64,000 nucleotides of DNA from positions 1 through 64,000 of the forward strand of contig JADCHE010000013.1 of assembly GCA_020248665.1 (NCBI GenBank), given 5' to 3'. The notes beneath the pieces were generated by a model. The model saw only the letters and a list, made by a program, of their open reading frames with translations, ran no database searches and was not told where the DNA came from. Both the position numbers and the translations under genes were made by a program. The stretch comes from Burkholderiales bacterium. Its GTDB lineage: Bacteria; Pseudomonadota; Gammaproteobacteria; Burkholderiales; Burkholderiaceae_E. The first letter of the stretch is position 1. Each line of letters begins with the position of its first letter. Positions 42,086-50,643 of this stretch are shown here, piece by piece.

Positions 42086-42144
42086 ACGAACGGACGGCAG
42101 TTCGTGGCACGAGTCGCCCGAGCGCCGAGACCGGACATCCCGAC

Positions 42145-43683
42145 ATGACCCCATCCCCTGCCGCCCTGGACGAACTGGAGCGTCGCCGCGCGAAGGCGCT
42201 GGCAATGGGCGGCGAGGAGCGCCTGGCCCGTCGGCGCGCGCAAGGCGTGCTGAACGCGCGCGAGCGGCTCGACGTGCTGCTCGATCCGGGCAGCTTCTTC
42301 GAGTCGGGGCTGCTGGCCGCGTCGTACCGCCCCGAGGCCCGCGACAAGACGCCCGCCGACGGCAAGATCGCCGGCTTCGGAACCATCGAGGGCCGCAGGG
42401 TGGCGGTCGTCTCGAACGACTTCACCGTGCTCGGCGCGTCGAGCAGCGTCGTGAACGGAAAGAAGATCAAGCACGTGAGGCAGGTCGCGACCGACTCGGG
42501 CTTGCCGCTGATCCTGCTCGGCGAATCGGCCGGAGCCCGCATGCCGGACCGCATGGGCGCGGCGGGGCGGGCGATCCTCGGACAGGATCCGACCGAGTAC
42601 CTGCGGGATCGCCGCACCCCCTGGGTATCGGCGCTCCTGGGCAGTTGCTACGGATCCTCCACCTGGTACGCGTGCCTGTCCGACTTCGTCGTGATGCGCA
42701 AGGGTGCGACGATGGCGGTGGCCAGCGGCCGCGTGACCGAACTGGCCATCCGGCAGAAGGTGGACGCGGAAGAGTTGGGAGGATGGAAGCTGCACACGGC
42801 CACGACCGGGCTCGTGGACGCGGCCGTCGACACCGACGAGGAAGCCCTCGCCCTCGTCAGGCGGTTCCTGGGCTACCTGCCCAGCCACGCGGACGTGCCG
42901 CCGCCGCGCGTCGCGGAACCGCCGGGTTCGGACGACGCGATGCACGACATCCTCGACGTCGTGCCGGAATCCCGTGCCCAGACCTACGACGTGCGCGAGG
43001 TGCTGCAGCGCGTGCTGGATCGCGACAGCCTCTTGGAGCTCAAGCCTCGCTTCGGGAAGTCCCTGGTCACCGGGCTCGGACGGATCGGCGGGCGGACCGT
43101 GGGCGTGATCGCCAACAACCCGAAGTTCAAGGGCGGGTCCATCGACGTCGACGCGTGCGCCAAGGCCACGAGCTTCCTCGTCCTGTGCGACTCGTTCAAC
43201 GTGCCGATCGTGTTCCTGGTCGATCAGCCCGGGTTCCTGATCGGCATCGAGGGCGAGAAGCGGGGCGCCCCGGGCCGGATCATGAACTGGATGAACGCGC
43301 TGTCGCAGGTCACGGTGCCGCGCATCGCGATCACGCTGCGCAAGAACTACGGCCAGGCCTACCTGAACATGGGCGGGGGCCGCAACAGCGACGAGGCCGC
43401 TGCATGGCCCGGGGCGGACTTCGGATTCATGGACCCCGCGACCGGCGTCAACGTGCTCCACGGGCTGCGCTTCGAGGACGACCCCGAGCGCTTCCGGCGC
43501 CTGATGGACGAGATCTCCCAGGACAGCGCACCCTGGGCGCTCGCGGGCCTGTACGAGCTCAAGTCGGTGATCGATCCACGCGAGACCCGCGACTACCTGA
43601 AGCGGCTGCTGACGTTCCACGACCGCAGCCCCACCGGCAACGTCGGCCGGCACCGGTTGTCGTGCTGGCCGACCAGCTTCTAG
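42145..43683 (+). CDS. Acyl-CoA carboxylase carboxyltransferase (beta) subunit
   Basis: A 512-residue carboxyltransferase with both crotonase-like halves. N-terminal half: RERLDVLLDPGSFFESG, RRVAVVSNDFTVLGASSSVVNGKKIKH, LILLGESAGARMPD. C-terminal half: LVTGLGRIGGRTVGVIANNP, VPIVFLVDQPGFLIGIEGEKRGAPGR, RKNYGQAYLNMGGG. It transfers CO2 between carboxybiotin and an acyl-CoA. The operon supplies a separate biotinyl protein (43806) but no biotin carboxylase, so the direction, carboxylase or decarboxylase, is open. It begins 59 bases after the Bug receptor stop. Confidence 0.92.
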   Translation: MTPSPAALDELERRRAKALAMGGEERLARRRAQGVLNARERLDVLLDPGSFFESGLLAASYRPEARDKTPADGKIAGFGTIEGRRVAVVSNDFTVLGASSSVVNGKKIKHVRQVATDSGLPLILLGESAGARMPDRMGAAGRAILGQDPTEYLRDRRTPWVSALLGSCYGSSTWYACLSDFVVMRKGATMAVASGRVTELAIRQKVDAEELGGWKLHTATTGLVDAAVDTDEEALALVRRFLGYLPSHADVPPPRVAEPPGSDDAMHDILDVVPESRAQTYDVREVLQRVLDRDSLLELKPRFGKSLVTGLGRIGGRTVGVIANNPKFKGGSIDVDACAKATSFLVLCDSFNVPIVFLVDQPGFLIGIEGEKRGAPGRIMNWMNALSQVTVPRIAITLRKNYGQAYLNMGGGRNSDEAAAWPGADFGFMDPATGVNVLHGLRFEDDPERFRRLMDEISQDSAPWALAGLYELKSVIDPRETRDYLKRLLTFHDRSPTGNVGRHRLSCWPTSF

Positions 43684-43805
43684 GAGACCCGCGTGACTGC
43701 GAGTTCCGGCAGGGCGTGCGCCGCGGTGCACCGGCCGCGCAACGGCGTCGACGCGACGGCTCGTCCGGGACACCCCTTTCCACAACGCACGACCACGGAG
43801 CAGCC

Positions 43806-44027
43806 ATGGCACTCGTCAAGGTGAACAGCGAGATCACCGGGACCGTCTGGAAGATCCTCGTCAAGGCGGGCGACCGCGTGTCCGAGGACGATGCGCTGGT
43901 GCTGCTCGAGTCGATGAAGATGGAGATCCCGGTCACCGCCCCCGAGGACGGCGTGGTGAGGGAGGTCCGCGTGGCCGAGGGCGGGATGGTCGCCGAGGGC
44001 GACGTGACGGTCGTACTGGAGACCTGA
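43806..44027 (+). CDS. Stand-alone biotinyl (biotin carboxyl carrier) domain protein
   Basis: A 73-residue biotinyl domain. ALVKVNSEITGTVWKILVKAGDRVSEDDALVLLESMKMEIPVTAPEDGVV includes the attachment site ESMKM with Lys38. The domain is complete but has no other module, similar to small BCCPs in MCC/urea-type systems. A 122-base gap separates it from the carboxyltransferase gene; it is followed four bases later by the acyl-CoA synthetase gene. Most likely the carrier for the carboxyltransferase at 42145. Confidence 0.93.
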   Translation: MALVKVNSEITGTVWKILVKAGDRVSEDDALVLLESMKMEIPVTAPEDGVVREVRVAEGGMVAEGDVTVVLET

Positions 44028-44031
44028 GGCG

Positions 44032-46347
44032 ATGACGATGCCGACGCGACGCCTCGCCGAGGCATCGCCCTCCAGCCTCGACCGGATCCGCGCCTCGCTC
44101 GACGAGGCCCGCGACGCGGGCCGAGGCGCCCTGCCCGAGCCCCTTGCCAAGCAGGTGCTCGCCCGCTACGGCCTGAGCGTGCCGCGCGGCGCTTTCGTCG
44201 GCGGCCGCGGTGACGAGGCGGACGCGCTGCGGCGGACGAGCGAGGCGTTGCGCGGTCTGGCGGCTCCCTTCGTGCTCAAGGTCGTCGCGCCCGGCGTGTT
44301 GCACAAGACGGATGTCGGCGGCGTGCGGCTGGGCCTGCGCGATGCGTCCGAGGTGGTGGCCGCCATGCGAGGCATGGCCAACGCGCTGCGCCCCCGCGGC
44401 GTGAAGCCGGACGGATTCCTCGTCGAGGAAACCGCGCCAGCAGGCCAGGAACTGGTGATCGGCGGCTTCCGGGACGCGAGCTTCGGACCCGTCGTGATGC
44501 TTGGGGCGGGCGGGGTGTTCGTCGAGTTGCTGCAGGACGTGTCGTTCCGCATCTGCCCGATCACCCGGCGCGACGCCGAGGAGATGCTCGACGAGCTCAA
44601 GGTCGCCGCGATCCTGCGGGGCGCTCGCGGCGGTCCGTCGATCGATCCGACCGCGCTGTTCGACGCTCTGATCGCGGTCGGCGGCGAGAACGGCCTGCTG
44701 ATGGAGCTGTCCGACGCGCTCGCCGAGCTCGACGTCAACCCTCTGATCGTCGGCGCGTCGGGCGCCGTCGCCGTGGATGCACGCATGGTGCCGGCGCGCA
44801 ATCGGTCCGCTGCCGGCGCCCACCCTTCGCCGGCGCGCGGACCGGTATCGTTCGGGGCGCTGTTCGAGCCGCGCAGCATCGCGGTCGTGGGCGCCTCCGG
44901 CAAGGGCACCGGACAGGGAAACACCTTCATCCGGTGCCTGCGCACCGCGGGCTTCGCCGGCGCGATCTATCCGATCCATCCGGTCGAGCGCGAGCTCGAG
45001 GGCCTGCCCGCGTATCGCGACCTCGCCAGTACCCCGGAGCCGATCGACTACGCGTTCGTCGCGATCCCCGCGCCCCAGGTACCGACGCTGCTGGCCGGTG
45101 CCCGTGGCCGGGTGCGGATAGCCCAGGTGATGTCGAGCGGATTCGACGAGGAGGTCGACGGTGTCGATCCGCTCGACGGTCGCCTGATCTCGCGCCGCGA
45201 GTCGCTGCAGCGTGCCGTTGCGCGGGGCGGAATGCGGCTGCTCGGGCCGAACTGCATGGGCACGCATTCGCCGCGTGGACACATGAGCTTCATCGACGAG
45301 GGCGTGGAGGCGCCGGGCTGCGTCGGAGTGCTTTCGCAGAGCGGCGGGCTCTCGATCGACATCATTCGGCGCGGTCGCCACCGCGGGCTGCGATTCAGCG
45401 GCGTGGTGTCGATCGGCAACTGCCTCGACCTGGATCCCGGCGACCTGCTCGGCCATTTCCTGGAGGATCCCCAGACCCGCGTGATCGGCGCCTACGTCGA
45501 GCACCTGCACGACGGTCGCCGCTTCTTCGAGCTGCTGCGGCGGTCCGGCTCCGCAAAGCCGGTGGTGCTGCTCAAGGGCGGGCGCAGCGCGCAGGGGCAG
45601 CGTGCCGCCGCATCCCACACGGGGTCGCTGCTCGGCAACGATTCGGTCTGGTCCGCGCTCGCGGCACAGACCGGAGCGATCCTGGTCGACGACCTCGACG
45701 CGTTCATCGACACGCTGACGGCCTTCCAGGCCAACGCGAACTCGCCGTCCGGACCGACGGCGGCCTTGCGCGCGGATCCGCCCGGGCATGCGATAGGCTC
45801 CCAGGTGATCATGTTCGGCAACGGCGGCGGTGCCAGTGTCCTCGCCGCCGACGCGCTGGCAAGGCGCGGCGTGCAGATCGGTCCCCTTCTGCCCGCGACC
45901 TCGGATGCGCTGAAGGCCCTGGACGTCCCTTCCGGCGCGAGCCTGGACAACCCCATCGACGTGCCCGCGAACATCCTGCAGCGCGAGAACGGCGCGCTGG
46001 CGGAACGGATCCTGCGGACGGTCTGCAGGCACGAGTCGCCGAACGCGCTGATCGTGCACCTGAATCTGCCGGTGATCCTCGGGTACCGGCACGTGGACAT
46101 GCTGGGTGACATGGTGCGAGCCGTGATCCGGGTCCGCAACGAGCTGCCGCGGCACGTGCCGCTCATTCTGGTCCTTCGTTCGAGCGGCGAGCCGAAGTAC
46201 GAGGAGAAGCGCCTGTACTGGGCCGCCGAGGCGACCCGCGAAGGCATCGCGGTGATGGGCGATCTGTCCGCCGCGGCCCAGGCGCTCTCCGCGGTGCTGT
46301 CGCACCTGCGCCACCGCGCGGCTCGGGAGAGGGCCGAGGCCCGCTGA
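44032..46347 (+). CDS. ADP-forming acyl-CoA synthetase (acetate-CoA ligase-like fusion)
   Basis: A 771-residue NDP-forming acyl-CoA synthetase. The order is ATP-grasp domain first (about residues 20-245: FVLKVVAPGVLHKTDVGGVRLGL, GFLVEETAPAGQELVIGGFRD), then CoA-binding Rossmann (about 275-370: LFEPRSIAVVGASGKGTGQGN), then the succinyl-CoA-ligase-like flavodoxin domains with the phospho-His in AAASHTGSLLGN (His529). It makes acyl-CoA from acid, ATP and CoA or runs in reverse to make ATP. In the operon it could activate the acid whose CoA ester is handled by the carboxyltransferase. The beta-first order is one of the known fusion arrangements. Confidence 0.9.
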   Translation: MTMPTRRLAEASPSSLDRIRASLDEARDAGRGALPEPLAKQVLARYGLSVPRGAFVGGRGDEADALRRTSEALRGLAAPFVLKVVAPGVLHKTDVGGVRLGLRDASEVVAAMRGMANALRPRGVKPDGFLVEETAPAGQELVIGGFRDASFGPVVMLGAGGVFVELLQDVSFRICPITRRDAEEMLDELKVAAILRGARGGPSIDPTALFDALIAVGGENGLLMELSDALAELDVNPLIVGASGAVAVDARMVPARNRSAAGAHPSPARGPVSFGALFEPRSIAVVGASGKGTGQGNTFIRCLRTAGFAGAIYPIHPVERELEGLPAYRDLASTPEPIDYAFVAIPAPQVPTLLAGARGRVRIAQVMSSGFDEEVDGVDPLDGRLISRRESLQRAVARGGMRLLGPNCMGTHSPRGHMSFIDEGVEAPGCVGVLSQSGGLSIDIIRRGRHRGLRFSGVVSIGNCLDLDPGDLLGHFLEDPQTRVIGAYVEHLHDGRRFFELLRRSGSAKPVVLLKGGRSAQGQRAAASHTGSLLGNDSVWSALAAQTGAILVDDLDAFIDTLTAFQANANSPSGPTAALRADPPGHAIGSQVIMFGNGGGASVLAADALARRGVQIGPLLPATSDALKALDVPSGASLDNPIDVPANILQRENGALAERILRTVCRHESPNALIVHLNLPVILGYRHVDMLGDMVRAVIRVRNELPRHVPLILVLRSSGEPKYEEKRLYWAAEATREGIAVMGDLSAAAQALSAVLSHLRHRAARERAEAR

Positions 46348-46386
46348 GTCGCGCCGGGAGCCGGTCGCGTCCCACCCGGGGCCGGC

Positions 46387-47283
46387 TCACGCCAGCCCGC
46401 GCGCCTCCTGCCCGAACGCATCGAGCAGCCGACGTGCCGGCAGCGTCAGCGGCACGTCGGTGCGCCACACCGCGAGGATCGGCGAATCGGGCAGCGGATC
46501 GGCGACCGGCACCTGCACCAGCTCGAGCCGCGCCGCGTGGCGCTCGACGAAGCGCTCGGGCATCACGCAGACGACGTCGTCTGCGCCCACCATCGCGAGC
46601 ACCGTCGAGAACGATTCGCAGGCGAGGCGCACGCGGGGCGGTGAGAGCCCGAGCGCCTCGAAGCCGAGCGCCGCGGGGTCGCCGGGCCCGCCCGCCGGAC
46701 CGGTCAGCACCCAGTCGGCGTCGGCGAGCGCGGCGAGGCTGCGCGCGCGGGCGAGCGGGTGTCCGCGGCGCACGACGATCACCGAGCGGCTGGAGAACAG
46801 CGCCCGCGACGCGAGGTCGGTGTCGAGGCGGTCCGCCGGCACCGGGCCGATCGCGAAGTCGACCTCGCCGGCGCGCACCAGCGCGACCGAGCGCGGATAC
46901 AGCGTGTCGAGCAGCCGCACCTGCACGCGCGGCCAGCGCGCGCCCAGCCGAGCGACCGCGCCCGGCGCGAGCAGCGTCGCGGCCGACGGCGACAGGCCGA
47001 CCGTCACGCGCGCGTCGGTGCCGCCGGCCCAGGCCGCCACCTCCTCGCGGCCGCGGTCGAGCTCGCGCAGCGCGGCCGCCGCGCGCACCGCGAGCAGCTC
47101 GCCGGCGGGCGCGAGCCGTGCGCCGTGGGGCGAGCGCACGACGAGCGGCGCGCCGAGCTCGTCCTCGAGCAGCCGCAGCGCCTTGGTCAGCGCGGGCTGG
47201 GTGAGGTTCAGCGCGCGGGCCGACGCACGCAGGCTGCCGGTCTCCGCGATCGCGAGCAGCAGCCGCAGTTGCTGGATCCGCAT
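46387..47283 (-). CDS. LysR-family transcriptional regulator
   Basis: A 298-residue LysR regulator: HTH QQLRLLLAIAETGSLRASARALNLTQPALTKALRLLEDELG, effector domain with VTVGLSPSAATLLAPGAVARL and DFAIGPVPADRLDTDL. The layout resembles the CynR/GbpR/TdcA-like group that often pairs with transporters. It is divergent from the sulfatase-cupin-Bug operon starting at 47394, with 110 bases between, and probably regulates it. The inverted GGTGATCACC element at 47294-47303 lies 11 bases from its start and may be part of the control region. Confidence 0.92.
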   Translation of the reverse strand: MRIQQLRLLLAIAETGSLRASARALNLTQPALTKALRLLEDELGAPLVVRSPHGARLAPAGELLAVRAAAALRELDRGREEVAAWAGGTDARVTVGLSPSAATLLAPGAVARLGARWPRVQVRLLDTLYPRSVALVRAGEVDFAIGPVPADRLDTDLASRALFSSRSVIVVRRGHPLARARSLAALADADWVLTGPAGGPGDPAALGFEALGLSPPRVRLACESFSTVLAMVGADDVVCVMPERFVERHAARLELVQVPVADPLPDSPILAVWRTDVPLTLPARRLLDAFGQEARGLA

Positions 47284-47293
47284 GAGTCCCCTC

Positions 47294-47303
47294 GGTGATC
47301 ACC
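47294..47303. promoter_or_regulatory. Palindrome GGTGATCACC between LysR and sulfatase genes
   Basis: The ten bases GGTGATCACC are a perfect palindrome, followed two bases later by a partial repeat AAGGTGATCGC. It lies in the 110-base divergent region 11 bases upstream of the LysR start. Half-site repetition GGTGATC suggests a regulator site, probably for the LysR protein. Confidence 0.4.
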
Positions 47304-47393
47304 GAAGGTGATCGCGATGCGAATCTACCATTGCCCGCGGGGCGGCGGGCGCGCCTAGGATCGGCCGCACACCCCGCAGCGAGAGGTCCCGCC

Positions 47394-49094
47394 TTGGCCG
47401 CCGTCCGCAACGTCCTGTTCATCATGTGCGACCAGCTGCGGTACGACCACCTGTCGTGCTTCGGCCATCCGACGCTGCACACGCCGAACCTCGACCGGCT
47501 CGCCGCGCGCGGCGTGATCTTCGACCGCGCCTACGTGCAGTCGCCGGTCTGCGGCCCGTCGCGGATGAGCTACTACACCGGCCGCTACGTGCACGCGCAC
47601 GGCGCGAGCTGGAACTTCGTGCCGCTGAAGGTCGGCGAGATGACGATCGGCGACCACCTGCGCCCGCTGGGCGTGCGCTCGGTGCTCGTCGGCAAGACGC
47701 ACATGCGCGCCGACCTCGCCGGCATGGCGCGGCTCGGCATCGACCCGGACTCGCAGATCGGCCGCCGGATCGCCGAGTGCGGCTTCGACGCCTACGAGCG
47801 CGACGACGGCATCCATCCGTACTCGGGCCACGACCCCGATCCGTCCTACAGCGATTACCTGCGCCGACAGGGCCTGGGTGGCGACAACCCCTGGGAGGCC
47901 TGGGCGAACTCGGTCACCAACGCGGACGGCACGGTCCGCTCGGGCTGGTTCCTCAAGTACTCGAACCTGCCGGCGCGCGTGCCGGCCGAGCACTCGGAGA
48001 CGCCGTACACCACGCGCCGCGCGATCGACTTCATCGCCGAGGCCGGCGACCGGCCGTGGCTGATGCACCTGTCGTACATCAAGCCGCACTGGCCCTACGT
48101 CGCGCCCGAGCCGTACGCGTCGATGTACGGGCCCGAGGACGCGCTGCCGGTGGTCCGCGACGAGCGCGAGCTCGAGGACCCGCACCCGGTCTACCGCGCG
48201 ATGATGGACCACCGCGTCTCGAAGACCTTCTCGAAGGAGGGCGTGCGCGAGGCGGTGATGCCGGGATACATGGCGCTGGTCAAGCAGATCGACGACTCGC
48301 TCGGCGACCTGTTCGCCTACCTTCAGCAGCACGGCCTGATGGACACGACGATGATCGTGTTCACCTCGGACCACGGCGACTACCTCGGCGACCACTGGAT
48401 GGGCGAGAAGGACCTGTTCCACGAGCAGGTGATCCGGCTGCCGCTGATCGTCTACGACCCGGATCCGCGCGCCGACGCGACGCGCGGCACGCGCTGCGAC
48501 GCGCTGGTCGAGGCGGTGGACCTGCTGCCGACCTTCCTCGACGCCTACGGCGGCGCGGCGGTGCCGCACGTGCTCGACGGCCGATCGCTGCGCCCGCTGC
48601 TGTTCGGCGAGCGCCCCGCCGACTGGCGCCGCGCGGTGGTCTGCGAGTACGACTACTCGTTCCAGGAGTCGCGGATCACGCTCGGCAAGGGCTCGCGCGA
48701 CTGCTGGATGCGGATGATCTTCGACGGCCGCTGGAAGTACGTGCTGTTCGAGGGCTTCCGGCCGATGCTGTTCGACCTGCAGCAGGACCCGCACGAGTTC
48801 GTCGACCTCGGCGCCTCGCCCGCCCACGAGGCCGAGCGGCGCCGCATGCACGAGCTGCTGTTCGAGTGGGCGCGCCGGCCGCGCCACCGCGTGACGGTCG
48901 CCGACCGGGCGATCGAGTCGGTCGAGGTGCAGCCGCGGATCACCGAGGGCGGCATCCTGATCGGCTACTGGGACGAGGCCGACCTCGCCGATGCGCGCAC
49001 GCGGCTCAAGCCGCGCTTCGCGTCCCACAACCCGCTGGTCCGCGAGACGCTGGACCGGCTCGTCGCAGATGGAGCCTCCGCCGATGCGAGCTGA
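47394..49094 (+). CDS. Formylglycine-dependent sulfatase / phosphonate monoesterase-like hydrolase, TTG start
   Basis: A 566-residue alkaline-phosphatase-superfamily enzyme. RNVLFIMCDQLRYDHLSCFG holds metal-ligand Asp, and PVCGPSRMSYYTGRY is the C-x-P-S-R signature whose Cys53 is converted to formylglycine. VFTSDHGDYLGDHWMGEKDLFHEQVIRLPLIVYDP is the second metal and substrate block and resembles phosphonate monoester hydrolases/arylsulfatases. No signal peptide is seen, so it is cytoplasmic. A TTG at 47394 after GAGAGG fits the domain start; an upstream ATG at 47295 would sit in the control region. The cupin gene overlaps its end by 11 bases. Confidence 0.87.
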   Translation: MAAVRNVLFIMCDQLRYDHLSCFGHPTLHTPNLDRLAARGVIFDRAYVQSPVCGPSRMSYYTGRYVHAHGASWNFVPLKVGEMTIGDHLRPLGVRSVLVGKTHMRADLAGMARLGIDPDSQIGRRIAECGFDAYERDDGIHPYSGHDPDPSYSDYLRRQGLGGDNPWEAWANSVTNADGTVRSGWFLKYSNLPARVPAEHSETPYTTRRAIDFIAEAGDRPWLMHLSYIKPHWPYVAPEPYASMYGPEDALPVVRDERELEDPHPVYRAMMDHRVSKTFSKEGVREAVMPGYMALVKQIDDSLGDLFAYLQQHGLMDTTMIVFTSDHGDYLGDHWMGEKDLFHEQVIRLPLIVYDPDPRADATRGTRCDALVEAVDLLPTFLDAYGGAAVPHVLDGRSLRPLLFGERPADWRRAVVCEYDYSFQESRITLGKGSRDCWMRMIFDGRWKYVLFEGFRPMLFDLQQDPHEFVDLGASPAHEAERRRMHELLFEWARRPRHRVTVADRAIESVEVQPRITEGGILIGYWDEADLADARTRLKPRFASHNPLVRETLDRLVADGASADAS

Positions 49095-49560
49095 AGTCCC
49101 CGGCGTCACCCCCGCGCGCAGCGGGCTCGACGCGGTCGTCTGGAACGTCCTCGGCCAGATCTACGTGCCCAAGCAGGTCACCGACGACAGCTTCGCGTGG
49201 CACGCGACGTTCCCGATCGAGACCTTCGTGCCGCCGCACACGCACACCACGCAGGACGAGTACATCCTGGTGCTCGACGGCCGGATCGACCTGCTGATGG
49301 GCGGCGAGCGCATGCACGCCGGCACCGGCGACGTGGTCCGCATGCCGCGCGGCATTCCGCACGCGTTCTTCAACAACTCGGGCGAGCCGGTGACCGCGCT
49401 CTTCTGGGCCGCGCCTGCGCGGCGGCTCGCCGAGCTGTATCCGCGGCTGCACAACGTCGCCGATCCGGCCGAGGTGGTGCGGATCGCGCGCGAGTACGAC
49501 GTGTTCTTCCAGCCGCCGGTCTCGGCGGCCGCACCGGCCGCGGCCAGGGAGCGTGCGTGA
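49084..49560 (+). CDS. Cupin-domain protein
   Basis: A 158-residue single cupin. The metal motif 1 is PPHTHTTQDEYILVLDGRIDLLMGG (His, His, Glu) and motif 2 PRGIPHAFFNNSGEPV (His). Small cupins may be isomerases, dioxygenases or sensors. The ATG at 49084 overlaps the sulfatase 3' end by 11 bases, and its TGA overlaps the next ATG (TGATG), so sulfatase, cupin and Bug receptor form one coupled operon. Substrate unknown. Confidence 0.87.
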   Translation: MRAEVPGVTPARSGLDAVVWNVLGQIYVPKQVTDDSFAWHATFPIETFVPPHTHTTQDEYILVLDGRIDLLMGGERMHAGTGDVVRMPRGIPHAFFNNSGEPVTALFWAAPARRLAELYPRLHNVADPAEVVRIAREYDVFFQPPVSAAAPAAARERA

Positions 49561-50579
49561 TGAAGGCCGTCCATCCCGTCGCCCGTGCGCACGTCCCCGC
49601 CGGGCCGCGCCGCCGCACGCTCGGCGCGATCGGCGCCGCCGCGGCCTGCGCGCTCGTGCCCGGCGCCGCGGGCGCCCAGGGCTTCCCGTCCAGGCCGATC
49701 CGCATGGTCTGCCCGCTGCCGCCGGGCAGCCCGTCCGACGTGCTCGCGCGCGCGCTCGCCGAGCGCGTCTCGATCGCGTGGGGCCAGCCGGTGGTCGTCG
49801 ACAACCGGCCGGGCGCGACCGGCGCGATCGGTCTCGACGCGGTCGCCAAGGCCGCGCCCGACGGTCACACGGTCGGCATCCTGTTCATGACGCACACCGT
49901 GCTGCCGACGCTGTTCGGCAAGCTGCCGTACGACACCGAGCGCGACATCGTGCCGGTCTCGAACCTGGTGTGGCTGTACAACGTGCTGGTCGTCCCCGAG
50001 GCCTCGCCGATCCGATCGGTGCAGGACCTGATGCGCGTCGCGCGCGAGCAGCCCGGCAAGCTCAACTACGCGTCGGGCGGCAACGGCTCGCCCGCGCACA
50101 TGGTCGCGGAGTTCTTCAAGCAGCGCGCCGACCTCAGGATCGTGCACGTGCCGTTCAAGGGCCCGGCCGACGCGGTGCAGGGGCTGATGGGCGCGCAGGT
50201 CGACCTGATGTTCGCGACGACCTCGGCCGCGGTGCCGCAGGTCCGAGCCGGCCGGCTGCGGCCGCTGGTGGTCACCAGCCCGCAGCGGCTCGCCGCGCTG
50301 CCCGACGTGCCGACCATGGCCGAGGCGGGCGTCACCGGCTGGGACGTCCGCGAATGGCAGGGCGTGGCGGCGCCCGCGGGCACGCCGCCCGAGCTGGTCG
50401 CACGGTGGAACGCGGAGCTCGCCAGGGCGATGGCCGATCCGGGCGTGCGCGAGCGGCTGGCGGCGCTCGGCATGGACGTCGCGGCGCCGAACTCGCCGCA
50501 GGCGTTCGCGGGGCTGGTGAAGGGCGAGCTCGGTCGCTGGTCGGCGATGGTGAAGACGCTCGGGCTGCGGGTCGACTGA
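49560..50579 (+). CDS. Bug/TctC-family periplasmic solute receptor
   Basis: A 339-residue receptor with a signal that has RRRTLGAIGAAAACALVPGAAGA (Tat-like RR, cleavage near residue 40). The mature domain reads RPIRMVCPLPPGSPSDVLARALAERVSIAWGQPVVVDNRPGATGAIGLDAVAK, VPFKGPADAVQGLMGAQVD and LPDVPTMAEAGVTGWDVREWQG, classical for Bug proteins. No TctA/TctB partner is nearby. Its coupling to the sulfatase suggests it binds the sulfatase substrate or product, an inference. Confidence 0.92.
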   Translation: MKAVHPVARAHVPAGPRRRTLGAIGAAAACALVPGAAGAQGFPSRPIRMVCPLPPGSPSDVLARALAERVSIAWGQPVVVDNRPGATGAIGLDAVAKAAPDGHTVGILFMTHTVLPTLFGKLPYDTERDIVPVSNLVWLYNVLVVPEASPIRSVQDLMRVAREQPGKLNYASGGNGSPAHMVAEFFKQRADLRIVHVPFKGPADAVQGLMGAQVDLMFATTSAAVPQVRAGRLRPLVVTSPQRLAALPDVPTMAEAGVTGWDVREWQGVAAPAGTPPELVARWNAELARAMADPGVRERLAALGMDVAAPNSPQAFAGLVKGELGRWSAMVKTLGLRVD

Positions 50580-50643
50580 GCCGGGCGGGTGGGGCGGATC
50601 GCGTCGCGCCACCGGCGCGCACGTGCTCCTTCCGCGCGGCGCC

